In this document: piece after piece, positions 21,056 through 29,494 of the stretch
Layout of the letters: every line of letters starts with the position of its first letter
Position numbering within the stretch: position 1 is the first letter of the stretch
Origin: Campylobacterales bacterium
GTDB taxonomy: Bacteria; Campylobacterota; Campylobacteria; Campylobacterales; Sulfurovaceae
Direction: 5' to 3'
Assembly: GCA_014763885.1 (NCBI GenBank)
Contig: JACXUO010000003.1
Coordinates: forward strand, 1 to 64,000
Length of the DNA: 64,000 bases
The notes under the pieces: generated by a model
Told to the model about the DNA's origin: nothing
The model's input: the letters and a program-made list of their open reading frames with translations, nothing else
Database searches by the model: none
Position numbers and translations under genes: made by a program

Positions 21056-21304
21056 TTATTTGTTTTTTCGAAATTCTGTAACAGCAGCGATAATCGCAGC
21101 GACACGTGCCGACTCATCACTGTCAGAGGAAGAAGGAGCTGCAGGAGCTGCAGAAGGCTCTTCATCAGGGAAGTATTTTGAGATTATCTTCGCCTGAAGG
21201 TTAACGACTTGTACAAGTATTAGAAGGAAGAAGAAAACAACCCCCATTCCTAAAACCATAAACTTGATACTTTCGACCAATAAATTTACTTCTGTTTCCA
21301 TCAT
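21056..21304 (-). CDS. oadG: Oxaloacetate decarboxylase gamma chain
   Basis: Small membrane-anchored assembly subunit of the Na+ pump. The 82 residues contain one membrane span (FMVLGMGVVFFFLLILVQVV), a Pro/Ala linker (PSAAPAAPSS) and an ending VAAIIAAVTEFRKNK, the usual OadG layout. First gene of the oad-pck operon, 19 bp before oadA. Confidence 0.93.
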   Translation of the reverse strand: MMETEVNLLVESIKFMVLGMGVVFFFLLILVQVVNLQAKIISKYFPDEEPSAAPAAPSSSDSDESARVAAIIAAVTEFRKNK

Positions 21305-21372
21305 TGTCTCACTTTATAAGTAATATGGGATTTTAAAATAAATTAGCTTTTTAAAAGGTAAAAATGCTTAAT

Positions 21373-22755
21373 TTATCGACGTTTTCGGCTCCGATTCTTT
21401 TTGCGTGTTTCTTTTTGTTCACTTTCATACTCCTGCATCATATCATCAACCTTTTCCTGGTCAAATCCTATCTGCGTACCGATATGAAGTTCTTCTCCTT
21501 CTATCAGCTGAGACAAAAGTTTTTTCAGCAGTACCTCCTGATTCATCTCCTGAAGATACCCCAATAGCTCCGATGCATTCGGGTTGACAGGAGTCTTTCT
21601 GATCTTTTCAGCCAGATACTCCATACCTGCTCTGTCGATTCCTATATCATCTTTGATCGTAGCCAGCTGCATCTGGGCGCCGACTTCTTTTTGGATACGC
21701 TGAAGCTCTTTGAACTCTTCGGTCGTTACCAGCGTGATCGCCTGTCCGCTTTTACCTGCACGTCCGGTACGCCCGATACGGTGGACATAACTTTGCGGAT
21801 CGAACGGGATGTGATAGTTGAACACATGACTGACACCTTTGACATCAAGGCCTCTTGCCGCAACATCGGTAGCCACCATGATCTTCGTCTCTCCCCTTCT
21901 GTAACCTTTGACGATCACTTCCCGCTCTTCCTGCTCAAGATCGCCATGCAAGCCCCCAGCATTGAAGCCGAGTGCCTGAAGATGTTCGGTCAACCTGTCT
22001 ACTTCGCGTTTCATACGGCAGAAGATGATACATTTGTCCGTCTTTTCGTTTTCAAGCAATTTGACGATCGCATCGTCCCTTTGGCTCTCTTCTATCACGT
22101 AATAGCGCTGTTCGATCACATTGTTGGTCGTTTCCTCATCGTTGACTACCGAGATAAACTCGGGCTGATAGAGGATATCTTCTGCCAACGCTTTGATCGG
22201 TTCAGGCATCGTTGCAGAGAAGAGCAGCGTTTGTCTGTTTTGAGGGATATACTCAAAAATCTCCTTGATATCATCCAGGAACCCCATATCCAGCATCTCA
22301 TCCGCTTCATCGAGTACGACGATCTCCGGGTTGAATGTTTCGATCTTGCCTTTACGATACAGGTCCTTGAGCCTTCCCGGCGTAGCCACGACCACCTGCA
22401 CACCTTTGTGGATCAAAGCAATCTGCCTGCCATAACCCACACCTCCGTACACTGTGAGTGTACGTATCCCCGCAAAACGTCCCAGATGATAGAGCTCATC
22501 ACTGACCTGTGTCGCCAATTCGCGTGTCGGAGTGATGACCAGCGCGCGCTCACACTCCCCTTTTGCGATCTTATCCATCATTGGCAAACCGAAAGCAGCG
22601 GTTTTTCCTGTCCCGGTATGTGCCTGCCCTACCAGGTCAGAACCACTCTCGATGATTGGTATTGCGGATTGCTGGATCGGGCTCGGTTCTCTAAAACCGG
22701 CGATCTTCACGCCCTTGAAAAGATCTTTGTGAAAATTGAAATCTTTAAATGTCAT
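21373..22755 (-). CDS. DEAD-box RNA helicase, CshA/DeaD-like
   Basis: RNA helicase with Q motif PSPIQQSAIP, motif I AHTGTGKT, DEAD (VLDEADEMLDMGF), SAT, and HRIGRTGRAGK. The start at 22755 (MTFKDFNF) has AAGG eight bases upstream and matches family N-termini. Starting at 22785 would add ten residues. The C-terminal part after about 360 includes a helical dimer-like region and a short basic tail (KKNRSRKRR). It is distinct from the RhlE-like helicase at 11253. Confidence 0.93.
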   Translation of the reverse strand: MTFKDFNFHKDLFKGVKIAGFREPSPIQQSAIPIIESGSDLVGQAHTGTGKTAAFGLPMMDKIAKGECERALVITPTRELATQVSDELYHLGRFAGIRTLTVYGGVGYGRQIALIHKGVQVVVATPGRLKDLYRKGKIETFNPEIVVLDEADEMLDMGFLDDIKEIFEYIPQNRQTLLFSATMPEPIKALAEDILYQPEFISVVNDEETTNNVIEQRYYVIEESQRDDAIVKLLENEKTDKCIIFCRMKREVDRLTEHLQALGFNAGGLHGDLEQEEREVIVKGYRRGETKIMVATDVAARGLDVKGVSHVFNYHIPFDPQSYVHRIGRTGRAGKSGQAITLVTTEEFKELQRIQKEVGAQMQLATIKDDIGIDRAGMEYLAEKIRKTPVNPNASELLGYLQEMNQEVLLKKLLSQLIEGEELHIGTQIGFDQEKVDDMMQEYESEQKETRKKNRSRKRR

Positions 22756-22832
22756 ATTGTTAACCTTATTATCTGTCCAAAACATCTTTTGAACTTATAG
22801 GAGCCTCTCTCAAGAGACTCAATAAACCCAAA

Positions 22833-23597
22833 CTAGATCAGCAGCAGCAAGAGTATCCCCAGCAGGATCCTGTACCATCCGAATGCCACAAATGTAAAAC
22901 GCTGCAAAAACACCAAAAAGAGCTTGATCGTCAGATAAGCCACGACAAATGCGGTAACAAAACCTACAATAAACGCACCCCAGTTGGCATCGGCAAATTC
23001 GCTGTAGTGTTTAAGCAGGTCGTATCCGCTCACCGCAGCCATCACAGGGATCGCCAACAGAAATGAAAACTCTGCCGAAGTTTTTCTATCCAGCCCCACC
23101 AAAAGCCCGCCGATGATCGTCGCACCGGCCCTGCTTGTTCCCGGTATCAGGGAAAATATCTGCGCAAAACCGATCCAGAGTGCCTGTTTGTAGGTTGCCT
23201 GTTCCACATCAGAGGTGTGTGAATTCTCTTCTTTATAGAACCGTTCTACGATCAAAAAGACGATTCCGCCGAGTATAAACATCCATGCCACTGTTTCCAC
23301 GGTAAAAAGCGTTTTGATCAAATCCTTAAAGATAAAGCCTACAATGGCCAAGGGGAGGAACGCGACAAAAAGTTTTTGCCAGAGGGAAATTTTTTTGAAA
23401 GAGATTTTTTCTTTGTAGAGAAGCAGAACCGCCAAGATCGCTGCAAACTGGATGATCACCTCATAGGCTTTGGTCAGATGATCCTGGGAGATCCCCAGGA
23501 ACTTACTGGCCACGATCATATGCCCGGTTGAAGAGATAGGTAAAAACTCTGTAAAGCCCTCGATAATCCCTATGATTATCGCCTGAATAACATCCAA
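22833..23597 (-). CDS. uppP: Undecaprenyl-diphosphatase
   Basis: Recycles the cell-wall lipid carrier by removing one phosphate from undecaprenyl diphosphate, and also gives bacitracin resistance. The 254 residues have about eight spans with the BacA signatures [13 protein letters not shown] (residues 14-26) and [11 protein letters not shown]. It lies 9 bp downstream of the ABC exporter, so uppP, the exporter and serB form one minus-strand run. Confidence 0.97.
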   Translation of the reverse strand: MDVIQAIIIGIIEGFTEFLPISSTGHMIVASKFLGISQDHLTKAYEVIIQFAAILAVLLLYKEKISFKKISLWQKLFVAFLPLAIVGFIFKDLIKTLFTVETVAWMFILGGIVFLIVERFYKEENSHTSDVEQATYKQALWIGFAQIFSLIPGTSRAGATIIGGLLVGLDRKTSAEFSFLLAIPVMAAVSGYDLLKHYSEFADANWGAFIVGFVTAFVVAYLTIKLFLVFLQRFTFVAFGWYRILLGILLLLLI

Positions 23598-23606
23598 ACT
23601 GTTTCC

Positions 23607-25373
23607 TTATATCATCGAGCTGAAATAGCTCTCATCTTTGGCCAACAGCGCTTTCGGCGTTCCGCTGTCAACCACACTGCCCTCTTCGAGTACATAGATG
23701 TACTCTGCGCTCTTGATCGTACTTAGCCTGTGCGCAATCGTGATCACTGTCTTCTCCTGCAGGAACTCCCGCAGTGCTTCAAAGAGTCTCTCCTCTGTAT
23801 GAACATCCAGTGCTGACGTAGACTCATCAAAGATGACTACCCGGGGATCACTCAGTATCATACGGGCAATCGCCACCCTCTGTCTCTGACCACCCGAAAG
23901 CTTGATACCGTCTTTTCCGACCAGTGTATCCAGTCCCTTTTCAAGACCGGCCAATACTTTGTCAAGCTGTGCAATATGCAGTGCTTTTTTGATCGCCTCG
24001 TCACTGTAGCGTTTGCCAAGTGTCAAGTTAAAGCGCATTGTATCATTAAAGAGTTTAGGATGTTGCAAGATCAAATGGATATTTTCACGGATTGTTGAAA
24101 GTTGCAACCGTGTGTGTGAAATATCCCCGTAGATGATCTCACCCTCTTCAAAGGGATAAAAACCGACAAGAATATTTGCCAGGGTCGTTTTCCCTGAACC
24201 GCTGGCACCTACCAATGCGACTTTTGAACCTGCCGGAATATCCATAGTGATATTTTTTAATACATTTTTCTCTTTCTGGTAGCAAAAAGAGAGGTTCCGG
24301 ACCTTGATCCCCAGCGTCTTGCATCCTTCAAAAGGGTTTTCTTTTTCCTCTATATGTCTCTCCTGCTCCAGGGCGAAAATGCTGTTGATACGTTCACAGG
24401 CAGCATTGGCCGTAGCAAGTACATACTGAAAGTTGATGATATCCTGTGTTGGCGTCACGATCACCCAGAGGTATGAGAAGATCGCCAGCATCAATCCCAC
24501 AGAAAGATCGGAATATGCCACTGCCAGGATACTCACGGCCCTGAATATCTCATACCCGCCCAGGAATACAAGGTAGGAGAACTTGATCGCAGCATCACTC
24601 CTGTAGCCATAGGCGGTGGCATGCTCTTTGAGCTCTTCTGCTTTCCTTTCGGTTTTTTTGAAAAAGTACGCCTCTTTGTTGGCTGCACGTATCTGATGGA
24701 AAAGCTCCAGCGTCTCGGTTAGAGCATCCTGAAATACGCCAACCGCCCGGTTCTCCTCTTTTTTCAGCTTGCCGATATTGCGTGAGAGTTTAGCGGTAAA
24801 AAAGACAACCAGCGGGTTGGTGATAAGAATAAAAAGTGCCAGCTGCCAGTGTATCCAGAGTAAAACAACCGCAGAAAAAATCAACGTAAGCGAAGCGATG
24901 ATAAGCTTGGAGATTGTCGTACTGATAAAACTGTCTATCGTCTCAACATCGGTCACCAGCTTCGAGGTCACTGCCCCGACCCGCATCATCTCATACTCTT
25001 TGAGCGAAACATGCCTAAGGTGTTTCAGGAGCGCCTGTCTCATTTTATAGGTCATCTCTTTCGAGATCGTCACAAAGATCTTTGACTGCCAGATCCCCAG
25101 AAGTACGCTGAGCAGGCGGAGCAGAAGTATCAGCATCAAGGTCGCAAAAACATACCCTTTGATATCGCTCTGCCAGAGATTGGCCTCAATCCAGGCAATA
25201 TACCCATGGGATTTATTCAGAAGAAGCTCATCCACGAGGATCGGGATAAAAAGCGGGATCACTACGATAAGAAGAGTTGAACCAAGGGCAATGATATTGC
25301 CCAGAATGAGTGTTTTTTTATGCTGCAGCAACTGCCTGATGATACCGTTGATACTACAGCTCTTCTTTTGCAT
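23607..25373 (-). CDS. ABC exporter, fused permease and ATPase (MsbA-like)
   Basis: Homodimeric type ABC exporter. Residues 1-320 form a six-span membrane domain. The ATPase domain follows with Walker A GASGSGKTT at 389-397, signature LSGGQRQRVAIAR, Walker B VVIFDEST and switch His in ITIAHRLST. At 588 residues it has the normal length. The substrate cannot be told. Lipid A flippase MsbA is one possibility, but closeness to uppP could also mean an envelope lipid or peptide. Its start overlaps the serB stop by one base. Confidence 0.92.
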   Translation of the reverse strand: MQKKSCSINGIIRQLLQHKKTLILGNIIALGSTLLIVVIPLFIPILVDELLLNKSHGYIAWIEANLWQSDIKGYVFATLMLILLLRLLSVLLGIWQSKIFVTISKEMTYKMRQALLKHLRHVSLKEYEMMRVGAVTSKLVTDVETIDSFISTTISKLIIASLTLIFSAVVLLWIHWQLALFILITNPLVVFFTAKLSRNIGKLKKEENRAVGVFQDALTETLELFHQIRAANKEAYFFKKTERKAEELKEHATAYGYRSDAAIKFSYLVFLGGYEIFRAVSILAVAYSDLSVGLMLAIFSYLWVIVTPTQDIINFQYVLATANAACERINSIFALEQERHIEEKENPFEGCKTLGIKVRNLSFCYQKEKNVLKNITMDIPAGSKVALVGASGSGKTTLANILVGFYPFEEGEIIYGDISHTRLQLSTIRENIHLILQHPKLFNDTMRFNLTLGKRYSDEAIKKALHIAQLDKVLAGLEKGLDTLVGKDGIKLSGGQRQRVAIARMILSDPRVVIFDESTSALDVHTEERLFEALREFLQEKTVITIAHRLSTIKSAEYIYVLEEGSVVDSGTPKALLAKDESYFSSMI

Positions 25374-26005
25374 TAGCGTGCGTCTACTACTTTCAGGATC
25401 TCTCGGAGGTCTTTGATATCCACACAGTGCGTTGCCGCCTCTTTGAGCACCGGCTTTGCACAGAATGCCACACGTGTATCTGCGTGGGCAAACATACTCA
25501 GGTCATTGGCCCCATCACCGACAACCAGAGTATCTTCACGTCCTGCGCCAAGCAGCCCCTGCATACGAACGATCATATCGCCTTTTGCATTGGAGTACAT
25601 CATCTCCCCTCCGACTTCACCTGTCAATACCCCGTTCTCCGCATGCAGGAAATTGGAGAAATCTGCATGGATTCCCAGTCTCTCACATGCTGGCTTAGTC
25701 GCATTTCTAAAACCGCCCGAGAAACAGACTACCGTATATCCGCGCTCTTTGAGACCGGCTACCACTTCCGCAGCACCCGGCATCATAGGCAGATCACTGC
25801 ATATCGCATTGACCTTCTCCTCTTCAAGTCCTTCCAGCAGTGCCACCCTTGCCCTGAGTGATTTATAGAAATCCAACTCACCGGCCATGGCACGTTCAGT
25901 GATCCCTGCTACCTGCTCTTCAAGGCCCAGCGGCGCTGCCAAAAAGTCGATGGTCTCTCCATCCATCAATGTTGAATCAAAATCAAAAACTGCGAGTTTG
26001 GACAT
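25373..26005 (-). CDS. serB: Phosphoserine phosphatase
   Basis: HAD-family enzyme for the last step of serine synthesis. The 210 residues carry motif I FDFDSTLMDGE (nucleophile Asp8, acid Asp10), motif II CFSGGFRNAT, and motif III VVGDGANDLSMF. There is no N-terminal ACT domain, which fits the short SerB type. First gene of the serB-exporter-uppP run, and divergent from metF with a 77-bp shared promoter region. Confidence 0.94.
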   Translation of the reverse strand: MSKLAVFDFDSTLMDGETIDFLAAPLGLEEQVAGITERAMAGELDFYKSLRARVALLEGLEEEKVNAICSDLPMMPGAAEVVAGLKERGYTVVCFSGGFRNATKPACERLGIHADFSNFLHAENGVLTGEVGGEMMYSNAKGDMIVRMQGLLGAGREDTLVVGDGANDLSMFAHADTRVAFCAKPVLKEAATHCVDIKDLREILKVVDAR

Positions 26006-26082
26006 CTAATAACCCTCTATGTTAAATTTGGATAAAATTATAACCAATTAACCCAAAATCCCCAGTAAAAGGCCCATTTTAG

Positions 26083-27000
26083 ATGTTTGAAGCTTTCTGT
26101 AAGAACCTGCATAACGACAAACCGTTTATCACCGTAGAGGTCAACCCGCCGCACGGTGCATCACTCGATCCTGTCATCGAAGCGATCAGAGCAAGCAACC
26201 TTGCCGATAAAGTATCGGGCTTTTCATGTACAGACAACCCGCTTGCAAAACTCAAAATGTCTGGCGTGCTCTCTGCGATCAAACTCCAGCAGACCTTCGG
26301 CAAACCGGTGATCGCTACGATGAGTATGAGGGATAAGAACAAGCTCTCACTGCAGTCGACACTCCTTGGTGCCAATGATTTTGATCTGAGATGTATCCTT
26401 GCACTCACCGGTGACCCCGCAAAGCTTTCAGACCAGCCTGAGGTAAAAGGGGTCGTAGAGCGTGACTCCACCCTGCTTCTCAGCATCATCTACCACCTGA
26501 ACAAAGGCGTGGACTACTCGAACAAACCGCTCAACCCGGCACCCAAACCGATCTATCCCTTTGCCGTAGCCAATGCCTATGCCAAAGATATGAAGAAGCT
26601 CCAAAAGCGTATCATCAAAAAACTCAACTACGGGGCAAGAGCGATCATCACACAACCAGTCTATGATCTGGAGAATGCCAAAGAGCTTCTGGAGATCTTT
26701 GAGGAGGCGAAAGAGATAAGCATCCGTGATACGGCAAAAGAGGCGCAGCTGATCCTCGGACAGTTCCCTATCGTGGCAGCACGTACAGCGAACTTCATTG
26801 ACGACAAAGTACCGGGCATCTCCGTCCCCAAAGCGATCATCGACGAGATGAACCTCGCTGCGATGGATGGTGAAGAGAAAGAGAAAGAGGTAGGATTCGC
26901 CCTCTCAAAACGTATCTTTGACGAGATGATGAAGCTGCACGGAAAAGTGCACCTGATGACACACAACCGGTTTGATCTCTGTAGTGAGTTAATAGGATAA
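26083..27000 (+). CDS. metF: Methylenetetrahydrofolate reductase
   Basis: FAD enzyme of one-carbon metabolism that makes 5-methyl-THF for methionine synthesis. The 305 residues form the MTHFR TIM barrel, with VEVNPPHGASLDP (the catalytic Glu region near residue 23), LALTGDP and ARAIITQPVYD. It is slightly longer than E. coli MetF. Downstream lie about 410 bp without a gene, filled with palindromic repeats. Confidence 0.92.
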   Translation: MFEAFCKNLHNDKPFITVEVNPPHGASLDPVIEAIRASNLADKVSGFSCTDNPLAKLKMSGVLSAIKLQQTFGKPVIATMSMRDKNKLSLQSTLLGANDFDLRCILALTGDPAKLSDQPEVKGVVERDSTLLLSIIYHLNKGVDYSNKPLNPAPKPIYPFAVANAYAKDMKKLQKRIIKKLNYGARAIITQPVYDLENAKELLEIFEEAKEISIRDTAKEAQLILGQFPIVAARTANFIDDKVPGISVPKAIIDEMNLAAMDGEEKEKEVGFALSKRIFDEMMKLHGKVHLMTHNRFDLCSELIG

Positions 27001-27051
27001 CTGACGCTACCCATCTCCAAATCCCTTTGTGCTCTTGATAAACAACATCTA

Positions 27052-27077
27052 GATTCCCGATCGGGGTCGGGAATGAC
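27052..27077. repeat. REP-like palindrome, type A copy 1
   Basis: 26-bp palindromic unit GATTCCCGATC…CGGGAATGAC in the gap after metF. The same 26 bases recur exactly in inverted orientation at 32042-32067, and the left arm with its flank (AACATCTAGATTCCCGAT) recurs at 37279-37296. Confidence 0.75.
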
Positions 27078-27137
27078 AAATATCAACCGTTTGTTTAGAA
27101 TCAACTACTCTACATCTTTTAAATTATAATAACCTAC

Positions 27138-27169
27138 CGTCATCCTCGGGCTAGACCCGGGGATCTAGA
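27138..27169. repeat. REP-like palindrome, type B copy 1
   Basis: A short hairpin unit with CCTCGGGCTAGACCCGGGG in the same gap. A near copy sits after valS at 37209-37239. The stem is GGG…CCC with a TAGA or TTGA loop. Confidence 0.65.
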
Positions 27170-27215
27170 GGTTAGGTAACCGTGTATATTTAAAGTTCTC
27201 AGTAGCAATCACTCT

Positions 27216-27244
27216 GGATTCCCGATCGTAGTCGGGAATGACGG
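27216..27244. repeat. REP-like palindrome, type A copy 2
   Basis: GGATTCCCGATCGTAGTCG… and the right arm CGGGAATGACGG make a variant of the type A unit, with a different loop. It is the third repeat within 200 bp in the metF-trx gap. Confidence 0.65.
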
Positions 27245-27277
27245 ATGGAATCATTGGTGATCACCTCTCCGGTCACC

Positions 27278-27359
27278 GTAGGTCGGGATACCCTTATCCC
27301 GACACCCATGCTTTATGGAGAGGCCATCTATGGTGTCGGGGTGAGGCACCCCGACCTAC
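27278..27359. repeat. Nested inverted-repeat doublet (REP/BIME-like)
   Basis: Two hairpins facing each other: GTAGGTCGGGATA…TATCCCGACACC on the left and GGTGTCGGGGTG…CACCCCGACCTAC on the right (27332-27359), joined by a 25-bp spacer. Each arm folds on itself, and the whole unit is also an imperfect palindrome with GTAGGTCGGG/CCCGACCTAC at its ends. This doublet layout is typical of REP elements moved by REP-associated tyrosine transposases. No such transposase is in the window. Confidence 0.7.
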
Positions 27360-27411
27360 ACTTCTATTTCATTCGCAGCCTCGGGCGAGACGTAACGAGC
27401 GTCAGGTAAAC

Positions 27412-27789
27412 TTACTGAGCACCCTCACCGGACTGCTGTTTTGCGATCTCTGCTCTCACCATATCCATATCAAGTTCCTGTACCTGTCTGATCACATCTT
27501 TCAGTCCCTCTTCAGGTAAAAGTCCCGGCTGCTGGAAAATAGCGATATTATCTCTCAGGATGATCGTTGTCGGGATCGACTGGATCTGGAAGTGGCTTGC
27601 TATTGCCTGCTCCTCTTCCGTGTTGACCTTTCCGAAAAGAATATCCGGATACTCACCTGATACTTTTTCAAAGATCGGACCATACTGTTTACAAGGACCA
27701 CACCATGGTGCCCAAAAATCGATAATCACAATATCGTTGGATGTAACCTTTTCATTGAAGTTCTCTGCAGTCAAATTTTCTAATGCCAT
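27412..27789 (-). CDS. Thioredoxin-family protein
   Basis: Disulfide-exchange protein of the cytoplasm with the active site WAPWCGPCK and the conserved cis-Pro region SIPTTIIL. The 125 residues are slightly longer than thioredoxin, with a 20-residue charged helical tail (MVRAEIAKQQSGEGAQ). There is no signal peptide. It is divergent from the DUF3817-like gene. Whether it is the main thioredoxin or a side member cannot be told. Confidence 0.9.
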   Translation of the reverse strand: MALENLTAENFNEKVTSNDIVIIDFWAPWCGPCKQYGPIFEKVSGEYPDILFGKVNTEEEQAIASHFQIQSIPTTIILRDNIAIFQQPGLLPEEGLKDVIRQVQELDMDMVRAEIAKQQSGEGAQ

Positions 27790-27913
27790 TTTTTATCCTA
27801 ATAACTTTAATAGGCTGTCATTATGACATATTGGGCTGAAATTAACTCTATTCTCTTTATAAAACGTTAAACTTCACCTGCTATACTGTCTCAAAAATAT
27901 TTTAGGAGTATTA

Positions 27914-28219
27914 ATGTCCGAATTAATGAAGTTTAAACTCGTCAACAAGATCGAAGGACTCTCATTCATCATCCTTATCTTCATTGCCATGCCGCTCAAG
28001 TACAGCTTTGGATACCCGATCGCTACCAAGATCGCAGGAATGGCGCACGGTCTGCTTGTTTTTGTATTTATCTACCAGATCATTGAAGCTAAAAAAGAGG
28101 CCGGATTTACGATGAAAGAGACTGTGCTCTACTCGATCCTCTCACTGATCCCGTTCGGATCTTTCTATACAGACAAACTGCTTGCCAAAAAGATAGAAGA
28201 CTCCAAAGTCAAAGCGTAA
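27914..28219 (+). CDS. DUF3817-like integral membrane protein
   Basis: A 101-residue membrane protein with three hydrophobic segments (GLSFIILIFIAMPLKY; MAHGLLVFVFIYQII; YSILSLIPFGSFYT), matching the DUF3817 pattern (EGLSF…P.KY…G.AHG…SLIPFG.F..D). Function unknown. ATG follows TAGGAG. The 3' end overlaps the convergent YqaA-like gene by 11 bp. Confidence 0.85.
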   Translation: MSELMKFKLVNKIEGLSFIILIFIAMPLKYSFGYPIATKIAGMAHGLLVFVFIYQIIEAKKEAGFTMKETVLYSILSLIPFGSFYTDKLLAKKIEDSKVKA

Positions 28220-28622
28220 CCATCAACGTGATGACAGCGTAACGCGCGGCCTTGGCTGCCGCTACGATCACGACAAACCGCTTAAACCTATATCTCAATA
28301 CCCCGGCTATAAATGTCAATGGATCCCCGATGATCGGCATCCATGAAAGCAGCAGTGTCCAACCGCCGTATCTTCCGAACGACCTGCTGGCTCTTGCCAT
28401 CTTTTCTCTGCCCAGATAAGCTCTTTTTTCCAGATAGGCTTCGCCTTTAAGCCCCAGCCAGTAGTTGACCATAGATCCCAATGTATTACCCACCGAAGCG
28501 ACCAACCAGAGTGACCAGACAGCATAACCTTCATGGATATCATAAACAAGCAATGCTTCGCTTCCCATAGGCAGAAGTGTAGCGGAAACAAAAGCGACAA
28601 AAAAGAGTGTGAGATAGACCAT
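28209..28622 (-). CDS. YqaA-like DedA/VTT family membrane protein
   Basis: Short DedA-superfamily membrane protein of 137 residues. It has LPMGSEALL near the start, ASVGNTLGSMVNYWLG and the Arg/Gly segment SRSFGRYGGWTLLLSWMPIIGDPLTFIAG, all typical of YqaA. Larger DedA members act in lipid carrier flipping and pH homeostasis, but the role of YqaA is not known. It is 1 bp from the phosphoesterase and likely coupled to it. Confidence 0.85.
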   Translation of the reverse strand: MVYLTLFFVAFVSATLLPMGSEALLVYDIHEGYAVWSLWLVASVGNTLGSMVNYWLGLKGEAYLEKRAYLGREKMARASRSFGRYGGWTLLLSWMPIIGDPLTFIAGVLRYRFKRFVVIVAAAKAARYAVITLMVTL

Positions 28623-29311
28623 CAGAGCGTTTTGAAGACGATCTTACCCTCTTCGACGACAGCAACCTGCCCCTGACATGCCAGCGAAGGGAGCGAAATA
28701 TACTTTCCGATGGTTTTAGCCTGATGGAAATGCCCTTCGATCACGAGATCTACCTCTTGGTAATGTGCCAGTATCTTCCCGACACGCTCTTCAAAATCTA
28801 CAAACGGATGGCATATTTTCTTATGGGCGAGTTTCCTCATACGGTCATTGATAATGAGTTTTTGGAAAGGTTTGAGTAGCGTGAGCGTTGTTCTATTCCG
28901 AAGAAGCTTGCAGTAGAGGTCGTACCCAAATCCGGTCACATATTTGTCCCCATGGGAAAGCGCAACCCTCTCTCCGTTCAGCGTATAATATATCGGCTGT
29001 TCCTCTCTGCTATAGACCTCTATGTCCGGAAAAAGTTCTTTGAGGCAGAAATCATGGTTCCCTTCAAGGTAGATAATTCCAAGCTCTTTTGAGAGGCTTT
29101 GCAGCAGTGCTATCGCTTCTTTTGAGAATGTCTGGATGTAGTCGTTATAGCCAAAAAGCAGATCGAAGTTGTCACCCATCAAAAAGAGCTGAGGGGTCTG
29201 GATCTCTTTGGCTGCAATTTTTTGAAGAAGGGTAAGAAAGGCATCCCCGTGATGCGGGTAGTGGGAATCAGCGATAAAGATGGCATTTTCTTTAATCTCT
29301 CTGTTTCCCAC
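28622..29311 (-). CDS. Calcineurin-like phosphoesterase (LpxH-like)
   Basis: Metal-dependent phosphatase, likely UDP-2,3-diacylglucosamine diphosphatase of lipid A synthesis. The metallophosphatase motifs are in order: IADSHYPHHGD, LMGDNFDLLFG, LEGNHDFCL, and IEGHFHQAKT. The 229 residues fit the family. The first motif has DSH where the usual form is DxH, which is consistent. Role in lipid A is inferred from length and motif layout only. Confidence 0.8.
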   Translation of the reverse strand: MGNREIKENAIFIADSHYPHHGDAFLTLLQKIAAKEIQTPQLFLMGDNFDLLFGYNDYIQTFSKEAIALLQSLSKELGIIYLEGNHDFCLKELFPDIEVYSREEQPIYYTLNGERVALSHGDKYVTGFGYDLYCKLLRNRTTLTLLKPFQKLIINDRMRKLAHKKICHPFVDFEERVGKILAHYQEVDLVIEGHFHQAKTIGKYISLPSLACQGQVAVVEEGKIVFKTL

Positions 29312-29369
29312 ACTTAAACCTTTTCAAACGTTTCTCTCTACTTTTTTTAGAAAAAAGTAGGCAAAAAAG

Positions 29370-29460
29370 CGTCATAGCTCTCGAATCGCTTCGCTTTCAA
29401 GGTCGTTCACTATGACATTTTTTTATTTAAAAGGAAGCATTGCAAAGCAATGCAAACAAA
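29370..29460. other. Gap with stem-loops between argC and the phosphoesterase
   Basis: The 183-bp gap 29312-29494 holds no gene. It contains GTCATAG…CTATGAC arms (about 29370-29417) followed by ATTTTTTTA, which may end argC transcripts from one side, and a perfect hairpin GCATTGCAAAGCAATGC (about 29437-29453). A CTACC/CTATCTACTACC-like degenerate repeat follows just downstream of the argC stop, and a similar one lies at 30581-30607 upstream of argC. Confidence 0.45.
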
Positions 29461-29494
29461 ATCTGCTACCTGCTCCCTACTATCTACTACCTGA

